Assembly (NCBI GenBank): GCA_039679375.1
Contig: JBDKVA010000054.1
Location: 1 to 12,005, forward strand
Source: JBDKVA01 sp039679375
Lineage (GTDB): Bacteria > Bacillota > Clostridia > Acetivibrionales > DTU013
Length of the DNA: 12,005 nucleotides
Direction: 5' to 3'
Below, piece after piece: positions 1 through 7,972 of this stretch. The translations under genes and the position numbers were made by a program. Under the pieces are notes generated by a model. The model was given only the letters and a program-made list of their open reading frames with translations, did no database searches and had not been told where the DNA came from. Each line of letters starts with the position of its first letter. Within the stretch, counting starts at the first letter, position 1.

Positions 1-170
1 AGATCCATTTTAAAATGGATATCCTGCTTGTCGCGAGCATCAACCGAACGTTTCGCAATGCTGATGTGTCCAATGCGGTCAGGCTCAATATGAAGCCTTT
101 TTGCCACAATGTCCTCCAGCAATCTTATATCATACTCAAGAGGTATTTTCAAATCAGTTATGCTAATCAT
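1..170 (-). CDS. Probable FAD-dependent dehydrogenase, N-terminal part (runs off left edge)
   Basis: This is the first 56 codons of a minus-strand gene whose remainder lies beyond base 1. The ATG at 168-170 is preceded by an excellent ribosome site (AGGAGA, four bases before the ATG on the minus strand), which fixes the start. The peptide begins MISITDLKIPLEYD and contains KRSVDARDKQDIHFKMDL. From memory of the family, this pattern (a short beta/alpha N-terminal domain with a K-R-S-x-D-A-R stretch) is typical of the uncharacterised FAD-dependent dehydrogenases of the COG2509 type, whose FAD-binding GxGxxG motif follows later and would be outside the window. The substrate is unknown. The family call is recognition from a partial sequence, not proof. 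A promoter candidate lies just upstream. Confidence 0.62.
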   Translation of the reverse strand, partial: MISITDLKIPLEYDIRLLEDIVAKRLHIEPDRIGHISIAKRSVDARDKQDIHFKMD

Positions 171-213
171 TATATCTCCTGTTTTGAATGAGCTATCTTT
201 TCCTGATAGTTAT

Positions 214-242
214 ATTATACACATTGTAATACCGGATATAAG
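214..242 (-). promoter_or_regulatory. Candidate sigma-A promoter for the FAD-dehydrogenase-like gene
   Basis: On the minus strand there is a perfect -10 TATAAT (214-219), with a weak -35 CTTATA (237-242) 17 bases upstream. It sits about 45 bases before the start codon at 170. The -10 is strong but the -35 matches consensus at only three of six positions. Confidence 0.45.
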
Positions 243-299
243 AATAATAAACTGGAATATGTATTATGTATGTAGTGCTCCTATACCGCATACACCCAG

Positions 300-341
300 T
301 TAAAAGGGTCTGTAACTAAATTTAGTTACAGACCCTTTTAA
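300..341 (-). terminator. Perfect 42-base palindrome, probable intrinsic terminator
   Basis: Arms 300-320 and 321-341 are exact reverse complements (TTAAAAGGGTCTGTAAC... against ...GTTACAGACCCTTTTAA). The RNA would form a stem of about 19 bp with a tiny AT loop, with an A-tract entering and a U-tract leaving. It starts 25 bases after the stop codon of the minus-strand gene at 366-1007, the usual position for a terminator. Being symmetric, it could work on both strands. A small palindromic mobile repeat is an alternative reading. Confidence 0.7.
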
Positions 342-365
342 GAAAAAATTATTAACGCACTATTT

Positions 366-1007
366 CTAATTCACTCCAACTCCTACAAACACCATACCGC
401 AATATCCTTTCGATTCTGTTGTAAAAACATCCTGTATGCCTATACTGTAGAGTATTGCACCCTTTTGTTCACTGGTAGTCAAAGTAACTTTCGTCCCTGC
501 CTCGTCTAAAACGGCAAGTGAAACAGACAGTGCAGTTTTTTTTCCGTACTTTTCGGCAATGACATAATTAGCAGGGTTCTCCATTACAGTTTTATCTACC
601 GCTGAAGCAAATTTAATTTCGATAGTTGTTGCCGATATTGGTTTTACAGATAAAACCATAGAATTTTGTTTCGCCTCCGTATTTGTAGTTAATACAGGAA
701 CATTTGGCGGCACTTCCGGAGTTTCAGCTAAAGCTGTTGTTTTAGTATCTATTACAATAGCATTATCCTTTTCAACATATTCAAACACTATACCTATTTT
801 ATCACATATCGACCTGAACATAGCGGCTGGTAAATAGTTGTATCCCGGTTCCATATAGAGTAACGGTAATTTATCATCCTTTATTTCTGTACCGTCCATA
901 TAAAATTTCACAGTGGATGGTGTTAATGTATATTGCGCCGCTGTTGCACCTATAGCTGTAAACAATAAAGCTGCACACACGAAACCTAATATAAATCCTT
1001 TTTTCAT
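366..1007 (-). CDS. Exported protein with copper-amine-oxidase-N-like repeat and Ig-like region
   Basis: The product is a 213-residue secreted or cell-surface protein of unknown function. A clear signal peptide (MKKGFILGFVCAALLFTAIG, cleavage probably near ATAAQ) is followed by residues of about 30-92 resembling the 'copper amine oxidase N-terminal domain' repeat of Firmicutes surface proteins: a short strand pair, then LPLLYMEPGYNYLPAAMFRSI, then IVFEYVEKDNAIVID. This repeat is a structural stalk or wall-associated module and does not imply oxidase activity. Residues of about 118-210 (VKPISATTIEIKFASAVDK... and TKVTLTTSEQ...YSIGIQDVF) have the rhythm of a bacterial Ig-like SbsA-type domain. 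A Pro-rich linker (ETPEVPPNVP) joins the two. The start is set by the signal peptide and an AAAGGCGG ribosome site about 10 bases upstream. It is transcribed alone, between its own promoter and terminator. Confidence 0.7.
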   Translation of the reverse strand: MKKGFILGFVCAALLFTAIGATAAQYTLTPSTVKFYMDGTEIKDDKLPLLYMEPGYNYLPAAMFRSICDKIGIVFEYVEKDNAIVIDTKTTALAETPEVPPNVPVLTTNTEAKQNSMVLSVKPISATTIEIKFASAVDKTVMENPANYVIAEKYGKKTALSVSLAVLDEAGTKVTLTTSEQKGAILYSIGIQDVFTTESKGYCGMVFVGVGVN

Positions 1008-1061
1008 GCTAAATAAACCGCCTTTCCTATTTTTTAAATTTTATATTCCATGTCTTGATTC

Positions 1062-1089
1062 ATTATAACACGTATGTAATTATTGTCAA
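1062..1089 (-). promoter_or_regulatory. Near-consensus sigma-A promoter for the exported-protein gene
   Basis: On the minus strand, TTGACA (1084-1089), a 16-base spacer and TATAAT (1062-1067) match both hexamers exactly. The spacer is one base shorter than ideal. It lies 54 bases before the start codon at 1007. A second TTGACA occurs 21 bases further upstream (1105-1110) without a good matching -10. Confidence 0.75.
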
Positions 1090-1278
1090 ATTTTGGTCTG
1101 ATTTTGTCAAGCAAATGCAGACAATTGCCTCGTACTCTCTGTAGTTTTTGTTCAAAAGCATTTTCAGCTTTTTCATACTTTTATATCTTCAAAAATGTTA
1201 TGCTTATTTCATCTCGTGCTGAGGAATAAAGTAAGCTTTTGTTCCCTTCATTCCTAAACTTTCTCAGAGTATCCCGGT

Positions 1279-3690
1279 TCAACGGATGTCGTACACCGAG
1301 CGGAGCCTTAACTCCTTGGGATTGCCCTCCAGTATATCAACTGTGACGCTTCCGCCATTCATGTCAAAGTAATTGTCGCTCAGGATCAGGTCGCAGTCCG
1401 GCGAGGATATTTCAACACTCTTTGCAAATGCCGAGGCATGGACGGTGATCCTGCCGTTATTCATTTCGCATGTCAGGTGCGGATCCTTGAAGTGATAATG
1501 CTTGGGTGCGGTAAACAGTACAGTTCCGCTTGAAACACAGGTATTTTCCATTGTAAATTCATAACTGAAATAGTTATTCAGGAAATCCGTGCAATTGAAA
1601 TCAAGCTTCTCACACCATTTGCTCTGGAGCGCCGGCACAGTCATAGGAATTTCTCCCGATTCCAGTACAATGCCGTCGTTATTGCGCAGGCACCACTTCG
1701 CCGTACCGGAGATCCCGTCCATCGTCTCGTTTGCAAGGCACAATCGGGCTGAGGTCTCAATAGGAGACGGCTCCGTTACTACAGCAATACGGTTTTCCGT
1801 CTCTCCTATTTCGAGGCAGGACAGCATGACCGGCGCAAAGAACCGTTTAGCAAAATAATGCAGCGCCTTCCACCTTCCGTAATAATCAATGGAAGCCCAC
1901 GAAGCCACAGGCCATATATCATTCAACTGCCAGTAAATAGCGCCCATGCAGCGTCCGCGGTTGCGGCGCCAATGCTCGACGCCGTAGCGTATTGCCTCCG
2001 CCTGCAGCAGCTGGGATGCATAAAGCAGCGTATCCAGATCATTCGGATAAAGGTACGTCTGCGAGAGGTATTGTATGATTTTCCCATTGGCGCCTTCGTT
2101 GCGCTGGTGCATTTCCATGATACGCGAAAAAATATTCCGGTCTTCAGGCAATGTAAAGCTTTCTACTGTCTTCATGGACGGGAAAGCCTGAAAACCGAAT
2201 TCCGAAGCATAGCGGAAGAAATATTTACGGTATTCCGCAAACGGTACTCCCTTGTGCCAGACCTCCCAGTAATGCACATCACCCCGGTCCGGGTCGTTGG
2301 GATTGTCGAAGCCCCCTCCTGAACTTGGGGACGCAGGCCAGTAAAAGGTTACCGGATCATTCTCCCTTAAAACTTCAGGAATGATGTGTTCAAACATACG
2401 AATATAGTCCGACCTGGTTTTATCCGTGCCCTGATACGCGTACTGCGCCTGGAACATTTCCATTTCGTTGTTCCCGCACCAAAGCCCAAGTGACGGATGG
2501 TGGCGGAGCCTTACTATATTATCGATAAATTCCGCGCGGATGTTTTTCTCAAATTCATAAGTCAGGCGGTAGTTTGCACAGGCAAACATAAAATCCTGCC
2601 ATACAATAAGCCCAAGCTCATCGCAGGTATCATAAAAGAAATCGCCGGGATAATACCCGCCGCCCCATACGCGGACCGTATTGAAATTTGCAGCGACACA
2701 CTGGTTCAGCAGCCTGCGTGTACGCTCCGGCGTAATGCGCGATAAAATATTGTCTTCGGGTATGTAATCCGCACCCATTGCAAAAATTCTGACCCCGTTC
2801 ACGCAATGCGCAAAGCTTTCGCCCCATTGATCCTTTTCCCTTGCTATGGTCATCGTGCGAAGGCCGATCCGCTTGATCTGCGTATCTGCCGCAAGCCCGT
2901 TTTCCAAAAGCTCCGCCTTGACGGTATACAGAGGCTGTTCGCCATAACCGTGAGGCCACCAGAGCCTGGGATTTCTGACTTCTGTTTTCTCTCCGTTTTT
3001 CAGCACCGCCTTATATCCGCCCGGTCCGGTTATACCGATACGGACCTGCGCTGATTGTGTCTGCTTCACATTGACTGTCAGCAGCACCCGTCCATCCTCA
3101 TGATGCTGTGTGATACACACATCCTCAATCCTTGAAGAGTCAACACCCAGAATGGATATATCCCTCCATATTCCGGCGTCCGGAAGCCTTGGGCCCCAAT
3201 CCCAGCCAAACATGCAGTGTGCCTTCCTGATATGAGGAAAGCCCTGCATGGCATGCTGACTTCCGCCGATGTAGTCGTTCTCAAGCATTTCCTTAATATA
3301 TTTGACAGGTGAATGAAAAAGTATCTTTATCTCATTTTCTTCTTTCTTTATTAAGGAGGTAATATTAAATTCCCAGATTCGGTGCATATTAAATGCGTTT
3401 CCCACCGGACTGCCATTCAGGTAAATATCGCAAATGGTATCAAGTCCATCGCAGCGGAGCAGGATCTCGCCGCATTTGAGCATTGCCCGGGGCAGCTTGA
3501 ATTTTCGAAAGAAAGTATAATTACCGTCCATCAATTTCAACGCTTTTAATTCATTATCCCTGTAATAGGGATCTTCAATCTCACCGCTGTTCAAAAGGAA
3601 TGAATATACGGAGCCGGGTATTGTCCCTTCCCGGATTTCACCGCTGGTATCGCTCATCTTCCAAGTACCGTTTAAAAGAACCTGTTGCAT
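1279..3690 (-). CDS. Beta-mannosidase, glycoside hydrolase family 2
   Basis: This 803-residue enzyme probably removes terminal beta-D-mannose from mannan- or N-glycan-derived oligosaccharides. It has no signal peptide, so it should act in the cytoplasm on imported oligosaccharides. Layout: an N-terminal sugar-binding jelly roll (about 1-190, with LNGTW, PGSVYSFLL and FGWDWGPRLPDAGIWR), an Ig-like sandwich (about 190-285, with LWWPHGYGEQPLY), the TIM barrel (about 290-620) and C-terminal beta domains. The likely acid/base is E409 in GNNEM and the likely nucleophile is E497 in YASEFGFQ; the W-Q-L-N-D-I-W-P strand follows at about 587-594. TIPGSVYSFLL and GWDWGPRLP separate beta-mannosidases from beta-galactosidases and glucuronidases. 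The frame stays open to 3849, but ATG 3690 has AAGGAG six bases upstream and begins the conserved domain (MQQVLLNGTW), so it is chosen. It follows the terminator of the liv cluster and has no clear promoter of its own. Confidence 0.9.
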   Translation of the reverse strand: MQQVLLNGTWKMSDTSGEIREGTIPGSVYSFLLNSGEIEDPYYRDNELKALKLMDGNYTFFRKFKLPRAMLKCGEILLRCDGLDTICDIYLNGSPVGNAFNMHRIWEFNITSLIKKEENEIKILFHSPVKYIKEMLENDYIGGSQHAMQGFPHIRKAHCMFGWDWGPRLPDAGIWRDISILGVDSSRIEDVCITQHHEDGRVLLTVNVKQTQSAQVRIGITGPGGYKAVLKNGEKTEVRNPRLWWPHGYGEQPLYTVKAELLENGLAADTQIKRIGLRTMTIAREKDQWGESFAHCVNGVRIFAMGADYIPEDNILSRITPERTRRLLNQCVAANFNTVRVWGGGYYPGDFFYDTCDELGLIVWQDFMFACANYRLTYEFEKNIRAEFIDNIVRLRHHPSLGLWCGNNEMEMFQAQYAYQGTDKTRSDYIRMFEHIIPEVLRENDPVTFYWPASPSSGGGFDNPNDPDRGDVHYWEVWHKGVPFAEYRKYFFRYASEFGFQAFPSMKTVESFTLPEDRNIFSRIMEMHQRNEGANGKIIQYLSQTYLYPNDLDTLLYASQLLQAEAIRYGVEHWRRNRGRCMGAIYWQLNDIWPVASWASIDYYGRWKALHYFAKRFFAPVMLSCLEIGETENRIAVVTEPSPIETSARLCLANETMDGISGTAKWCLRNNDGIVLESGEIPMTVPALQSKWCEKLDFNCTDFLNNYFSYEFTMENTCVSSGTVLFTAPKHYHFKDPHLTCEMNNGRITVHASAFAKSVEISSPDCDLILSDNYFDMNGGSVTVDILEGNPKELRLRSVYDIR

Positions 3691-3730
3691 GTTATTCTCC
3701 TTAATCCTCAAAAACATTCTTTTCAATTTA

Positions 3731-3765
3731 TAGAAAACCCACCGACATTTTATGATACCGGTGGG
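3731..3765 (-). terminator. Intrinsic terminator after the liv/CBS-ACT cluster
   Basis: On the minus strand, CCCACCG (3759-3765) pairs with CGGTGGG (3738-3744) around a 14-base loop and is followed by TTTTCTA (3731-3737). It starts about 25 bases after the CBS-ACT stop codon. The stem is short (7 bp) but GC-rich, and some read-through into the mannosidase gene is possible. Confidence 0.7.
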
Positions 3766-3790
3766 ATGTTGCCAAATAGATAATAATATG

Positions 3791-4432
3791 TTACTTGTTT
3801 TGAAGCTTGTAAAGTATTTTAAATCCGTGTTCTTCGATTGATTTTTCAATTTCAGCGGTGTTGAGTGAATTAATGCCGATCACAACCGCGCTTTTGCCGT
3901 TTGCTCCGCGGTAAACCGCTACATGCGTAATGTTTGCGCCGAACTGTCCGATGATGCTTGTCAGGACCGACATGATGCCAGGCGCATCCTCCGCTTCAAT
4001 TGTAAGGCGTGTTCCCGGTTCACGGAAGCCCAGCAGTTCAATAAAGGAATCAAATATGTCGCTTTCGGTAATGATCCCTACGAGCTTGTCATTGTCTACC
4101 ACAGGCAGAATGCTGACATGATGATCTCTCATCAAAGTCGCCGCTTCTTCCAGAAGAGCGCCTGATGAAATAACGACAGGGTTTTTGGTCATGATCTGGC
4201 TGATTTTCGTCTTTGAAAGCAGATAGGTGATCTCACCCATACTGAAGGTAGTCGCTTTAGAAGGAGATGCGCGCAAAATATCATCCTTTGAAACGATTCC
4301 GACCAGTCTGCCGTTTTTCATTACCGGCAGGCGCCTCACTCCGTATTGTGCCATGATCTCATGAGCGTCCGGAATAGTTTGGTCATAAGAAATTACAAAT
4401 GGATTTGCGGTCATTTTGTTTTTTACAAACAT
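3791..4432 (-). CDS. CBS-CBS-ACT domain protein, last gene of the liv operon
   Basis: This is a 213-residue soluble protein with no catalytic motif. Residues 1-56 and about 78-132 are two CBS repeats (each ending in VGIVSKDDIL or VGIITESDIF), which pair into a Bateman module that in other proteins binds adenosine nucleotides. Residues of about 140-210 (RLTIEAEDAPGIMSVLTSIIGQFGANITHVAVYR) form an ACT domain, a fold often binding amino acids. The architecture resembles the AcuB-like CBS-ACT proteins, but acu genes are absent here. The start is fixed by AGGAGG eight bases before the ATG. That ribosome site lies inside the last codons of livF (TTA GGA GGT TAG), so the two genes are cotranscribed and probably translationally coupled. 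The position suggests sensing amino acid or energy state for BCAA transport or metabolism. This is inference and no target is visible. Confidence 0.85.
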   Translation of the reverse strand: MFVKNKMTANPFVISYDQTIPDAHEIMAQYGVRRLPVMKNGRLVGIVSKDDILRASPSKATTFSMGEITYLLSKTKISQIMTKNPVVISSGALLEEAATLMRDHHVSILPVVDNDKLVGIITESDIFDSFIELLGFREPGTRLTIEAEDAPGIMSVLTSIIGQFGANITHVAVYRGANGKSAVVIGINSLNTAEIEKSIEEHGFKILYKLQNK

Positions 4433-4436
4433 CGTT

Positions 4437-5141
4437 CTAACCTCCTAAATATGCTTTTTTAATATCGTCGCTCTGCATCAGTTCAGTTCCGCTGCCGGAA
4501 AGTACGATCGATCCCGTTTCCATAACATAGGCGTGTCCGGCTATCTGCAGAGCCATGCTTGCATTTTGCTCAACCAGCAGGATCGTAGTCCCGGCCTTGT
4601 TTATATCCTTAATTATACTAAAAATCTCCTGTACCAGCAAAGGTGCAAGACCCATGGACGGTTCATCCAGTAAAAGGATTTTAGGCCTGCTCATCAGCGC
4701 ACGGCCAATTGCAAGCATCTGCTGCTCTCCTCCGGACAGGGTGCCGGCTGCCTGTTTCTTCCTGTCCGCCAGAATTGGAAATCGCTCGTAAACCATCCGC
4801 AGATCACTCGCGACCGCTGCTTTATCCTTTCGCTGAAAAGCGCCCAGCTCAAGGTTTTCCAGTACGGTCATGCTGGAAAATACGCGCCGCCCCTCGGGAG
4901 CATGCGAAATACCCATCTGTACCCTTTCCTGTGAAGCAGTGCCGGTAATATCGGCTCCATCCAGAAGGATCGTACCCCCGGTGGGTCTTTTCAAACCGGA
5001 TATGGTCCGGAGGGTCGTCGTCTTACCGGCGCCGTTGGCTCCGATCAGCGTTACGATTTCACCGTCCCGGACTGTTATGGAAATCCCTTTGAGCGCCTGG
5101 ATCACACCAAAATGTACTGCAATATTTTTTATCTCAAGCAT
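4437..5141 (-). CDS. livF: Branched-chain amino acid ABC transporter, ATP-binding protein LivF
   Basis: This is one of the two cytoplasmic ATPases that power BCAA import through LivH-LivM. Counting from the chosen start (234 residues): Walker A GANGAGKT at 34-41, ABC signature LSGGEQQ at 135-141, Walker B ILLLDEP at 155-161. The segment LLVEQNASMAL has Gln where most ABC proteins have the H-loop His, which is normal in LivF and separates it from LivG. An earlier in-frame ATG at 5150 touches the end of the GGGGGAGG ribosome site, leaving no spacing. The ATG at 5141 is nine bases from GGAGG and gives the usual MLEIKNIAVHFG beginning, so it is preferred. It overlaps the end of livG by eight bases (ATGCTTGA), suggesting translational coupling. 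Confidence 0.93.
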   Translation of the reverse strand: MLEIKNIAVHFGVIQALKGISITVRDGEIVTLIGANGAGKTTTLRTISGLKRPTGGTILLDGADITGTASQERVQMGISHAPEGRRVFSSMTVLENLELGAFQRKDKAAVASDLRMVYERFPILADRKKQAAGTLSGGEQQMLAIGRALMSRPKILLLDEPSMGLAPLLVQEIFSIIKDINKAGTTILLVEQNASMALQIAGHAYVMETGSIVLSGSGTELMQSDDIKKAYLGG

Positions 5142-5919
5142 CGCTGACATCCTCCCCCAAATAAGCTTCTATTACACGCTGATTCGACTTGATCTCATCA
5201 GGGGTCCCGTTTGCTATGATTATTCCATAATCCAGGACATAAATACGCTCGCAAATCTTCATGACCAGTGACATGTCATGCTCGATCAGCAGGATCGTCA
5301 ATTTGAATTTCTCCCTGATCCATCCGATCGTTTCTGTCAGCTGTGCGGTCTCGGCCGGATTCATGCCCGCCGCCGGTTCGTCAAGCAGTAATAGGATGGG
5401 ATTGGTCGCAAGAGCCCTTGCTATTTCCAGATGCCTCTGTTCACCATACGGAAGATTTCTGGCAAACTCATCCTTTTTATCCTCGAGTTTGAATATGCTT
5501 AGCAATTCCATGCTCTCCTCAATCAGCTTCTTTTCTTCCCGGCCATAGGACGGCAGGTGGAGAAAGCTCGACATCAGACCATAGCGTACATTCTTATGCA
5601 TAGCGATCCGCACGTTGTCAAGTACGGTCAAATCCTTGAAAAGACGGATATTCTGAAATGTCCTTGCTAGCCCCGCTTTACAGATCGTATAGGGCTTTAA
5701 GCCCTGAAGGATTTTTTCGCTGCCGTCTCTCGAGAGGGTTATCGTACCGGAAGACGGTACATAAACTCCTGTCAGCAGATTGAAAACCGTTGTCTTGCCG
5801 GCGCCGTTCGGACCGATCAGACCGACCAGTTCACCTTGGTTAAGCTCGATATTAAGGTTTGAAACGGCTGTTAAGCCGCCAAAGGATTTAGTTAATTTCT
5901 TTACGCTTAGAATCGGCAT
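5134..5919 (-). CDS. livG: Branched-chain amino acid ABC transporter, ATP-binding protein LivG
   Basis: This 261-residue cytoplasmic ATPase partners LivF. Walker A GPNGAGKT is at 36-43, the Q-loop region at ARTFQNIRLF (85-94), the signature is the LivG-type LPYGEQR (156-162) rather than LSGGQ, Walker B is ILLLLDEP (175-182) with catalytic E181, and the H-loop His is H214 in LIEHDM. The RTFQNIRLF stretch, the LPYG signature and the C-terminal IEAYLGE are characteristic of LivG. Only three bases separate the livM stop from this ATG. The ribosome site GGGAGGG is built into the last codons of livM (GGG AGG GTT TAG), so the two genes must be cotranscribed. Confidence 0.94.
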   Translation of the reverse strand: MPILSVKKLTKSFGGLTAVSNLNIELNQGELVGLIGPNGAGKTTVFNLLTGVYVPSSGTITLSRDGSEKILQGLKPYTICKAGLARTFQNIRLFKDLTVLDNVRIAMHKNVRYGLMSSFLHLPSYGREEKKLIEESMELLSIFKLEDKKDEFARNLPYGEQRHLEIARALATNPILLLLDEPAAGMNPAETAQLTETIGWIREKFKLTILLIEHDMSLVMKICERIYVLDYGIIIANGTPDEIKSNQRVIEAYLGEDVSDA

Positions 5920-5922
5920 CTT

Positions 5923-6891
5923 CTAAACCCTCCCTTTCCCGGACATAAATTGTCTGCCCAGCTTCTTGAATACAGCAAGCGAAATCTCCTTTGAGCCCAT
6001 CAGTCCTTGCGGGCGGAAAATCATGATGATGATCAGTGCCAGCGAGTAGATGATCATGCGGGCCTCGGAAAAGGACTGAAGGATGGTGGAGATCAAAGCC
6101 AGCAAAATTGCGGCCAGGATCGAGCCTGAGACGCTGCCGAGGCCTCCGAGCACAACAATGACCAGCACGTCAACCGATTTTAAAAATCCGAACAGGTTCG
6201 GCTCCAGGAAATAAAAGTACGATGCGTAAACAGCTCCCGCAATCCCTGCGCAAAAAGCGCCGACGGTGAATGCGACCACCTTGTATTTTGTCGTATTGAC
6301 ACCCATGGCTTCCGCCGCGATTTCATCCTCGCGGATGGAAATACATGCCCGGCCGTGGGACGATTTCAAGAAGTTGGTGATCACCAGGATGGTCCCGACA
6401 GTGAAAATAAAGAGCCATCCCCAGTTGATAAACTGCGGGATGCCGTTCAGTCCCGCGGCGCCGTTGGTGACCTTTAGATTGAGGAAGATGATGCGGATAA
6501 TTTCAGACATGCCCAGTGTCGCAATCGCCAGGTAGTCTCCCCTAAGGCGCAGTGTCGGAAGTCCGACAAGGCAGCCGACCAAAGCGGCGGCCAGCGCGCC
6601 GGCAAAGACACCCAGGATAAAACCTGTCATGGTGGGCATCCGCAGCGTAATAAAGGCGCATATGTAAGCGCCGATGGACATAAAGCCGGCATGCCCCAAT
6701 GAAAATTGCCCGGTAAAGCCTGTAATCAGATTGAGGCTCACCGCCAGGATGATATTGATGCAAATCGTTGCCAGCGTATCCTGCAAATATGCGCTGATGA
6801 TATTGGTTGAAATCAGAATTTGAATAACAACGAAGGTGAGTACTATGGATATTGCCTTTTTCATACCGCTGGACTCCAATAGTTTCTTCAC
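5923..6891 (-). CDS. livM: Branched-chain amino acid ABC transporter, permease LivM
   Basis: This 322-residue inner-membrane permease has about eight to ten hydrophobic segments. The signature region NLITGFTGQFSLGHAGFMSI (about 54-73) and the cytoplasmic coupling segment SSHGRACISIREDEIAAEAMGVN (about 178-200) identify LivM. The length fits the Firmicutes type; E. coli LivM is longer at its N-terminus. The start is uncertain. GTG at 6891 lies three bases after the livH stop with AGAAGGTG just upstream, matching the tight spacing in this operon. An in-frame ATG at 6864 (Met10, MKKAISIVL) also has GGAG nine bases before it. I chose GTG for its coupling to livH; the shorter protein would also be complete. 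Confidence 0.92.
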   Translation of the reverse strand: MKKLLESSGMKKAISIVLTFVVIQILISTNIISAYLQDTLATICINIILAVSLNLITGFTGQFSLGHAGFMSIGAYICAFITLRMPTMTGFILGVFAGALAAALVGCLVGLPTLRLRGDYLAIATLGMSEIIRIIFLNLKVTNGAAGLNGIPQFINWGWLFIFTVGTILVITNFLKSSHGRACISIREDEIAAEAMGVNTTKYKVVAFTVGAFCAGIAGAVYASYFYFLEPNLFGFLKSVDVLVIVVLGGLGSVSGSILAAILLALISTILQSFSEARMIIYSLALIIIMIFRPQGLMGSKEISLAVFKKLGRQFMSGKGRV

Positions 6892-6894
6892 TGT

Positions 6895-7779
6895 TTACAC
6901 CTTCTCTCTTGTGTTTCTTCCAAGCAGTCCTGCAGGCTTCACGATCAGGATTAGGATCAGGATTGCAAATACGACCGCATCCCGGTACATGGAATTTCCA
7001 TACCCTGATACAAGAACCTCTACGCTGCCTATAAAATATCCGCCTATCATTGCTCCCGGAATAATACCGATGCCTCCGAAAACGGCAGCAATAAATGCTT
7101 TCAAGCCAGGAATGACGCCCATCAGAGGATTGATGGAATTATAATATACGCCGACCAGGACGCCTGCCGCACCTGCCAGCGCAGACCCCAAGGCAAAAGT
7201 AAATGATATGGTGGTATTCACATTGATCCCCATGAGCTCCGCGGCGTCCTGATCCAGTGAAACCGCGCGCATCGCCTTGCCGATTTTTGTTTTTTTGACA
7301 ATAAACTGAAGTATGATCATCAGAATAACTGTGGTGACAACAATGAGGATCTGCTGCATTGAAATCGTAATACCGCCTAATTTGAAGCTATTCGCCATCA
7401 TTCCGGTCATTTGCGGATAAGTCCGGACCTTAGCCTTCACAATACCCATGGTACCATATTCCAAAAATAGCGATACTCCTATAGCAGTAATCAGTACTGC
7501 AATTCTCGTTGCGTTTCTCAACGGCTTGTAGGCTATTTTTTCTATCAGGACTCCCAGCAATGTGCAAAAAGCCATTGCGATTAATATGGACGGTATCAAA
7601 CCTAGATGAAAATAAGTCATGCAAAAATATCCAATGTAAGCTCCGATCATATACACATCGCAATGTGCGAAATTAATCAGCTTTATAATTCCGTATACCA
7701 TCGTATAACCAAGGGCAATCAAAGCATAAATACTGCCAAGTGATATACCGTTGATAATTTGCTGAAAAAATTGTTCCAA
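6895..7779 (-). CDS. livH: Branched-chain amino acid ABC transporter, permease LivH
   Basis: This 294-residue inner-membrane permease pairs with LivM to form the BCAA channel. The N-terminal NGISLGSIYALIALGYTMVYGIIKLINFAH (about 10-39) is the hallmark of LivH. The cytoplasmic coupling segment KTKIGKAMRAVSLDQDAAELMGIN (about 164-187) contacts the ATPases, and the C-terminal VKPAGLLGR is also typical. The start is TTG at 7777-7779, with a G-rich ribosome site (GGGGG, six bases upstream); no ATG lies close enough to give the conserved N-terminus. A TTG start with an atypical ribosome site suggests weaker translation than livJ, as expected for membrane parts compared with an abundant binding protein. 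It follows livJ after a 232-base gap with a hairpin. Confidence 0.92.
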   Translation of the reverse strand: MEQFFQQIINGISLGSIYALIALGYTMVYGIIKLINFAHCDVYMIGAYIGYFCMTYFHLGLIPSILIAMAFCTLLGVLIEKIAYKPLRNATRIAVLITAIGVSLFLEYGTMGIVKAKVRTYPQMTGMMANSFKLGGITISMQQILIVVTTVILMIILQFIVKKTKIGKAMRAVSLDQDAAELMGINVNTTISFTFALGSALAGAAGVLVGVYYNSINPLMGVIPGLKAFIAAVFGGIGIIPGAMIGGYFIGSVEVLVSGYGNSMYRDAVVFAILILILIVKPAGLLGRNTREKV

Positions 7780-7935
7780 AAGTATCCCCCACTTTCAAGC
7801 ATCACTTCCGTCCTGCTATATAAGGTGAACCGTTTTATACATGCATCATGTTCCACATATAACTATACCAAATAATCAGGAAGCAAGCATTAAAAAGTTC
7901 CAAAGATTTGTTATGCAAATGACCATTGATAAACA

Positions 7936-7972
7936 CATATAAGTGGGGTCTTCAGAGGTCCCCACTTATATG
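7936..7972 (-). terminator. Strong hairpin between livJ and livH (partial terminator or RNA-stabilising stem)
   Basis: CATATAAGTGGGG (7936-7948) and CCCCACTTATATG (7960-7972) are a perfect 13-bp inverted repeat around an 11-base loop. On the minus strand it begins about 40 bases after the livJ stop. Downstream bases (TGTTTATC) make only a poor U-tract, so complete termination is unlikely. Partial termination, or protection of the livJ mRNA 3' end after processing, fits better. The rest of the 232-base gap shows no gene. Confidence 0.6.

Noticed and set aside
109..303. Plus-strand open frame of 64 codons near the left edge
   Set aside because: It overlaps the well-supported start of the FAD-dehydrogenase-like gene and its promoter on the other strand, and ends at the palindrome.
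1140..1170. AAAAGC...GCTTTT hairpin downstream of the mannosidase as a terminator
   Set aside because: Only six mostly A-T pairs and no clean U-run; too weak to call in AT-rich sequence.
3691..3849. N-terminal extension of 53 residues on the mannosidase
   Set aside because: It runs through the liv terminator and into the CBS-ACT gene. The ATG at 3690 has a perfect ribosome site and starts the GH2 domain.
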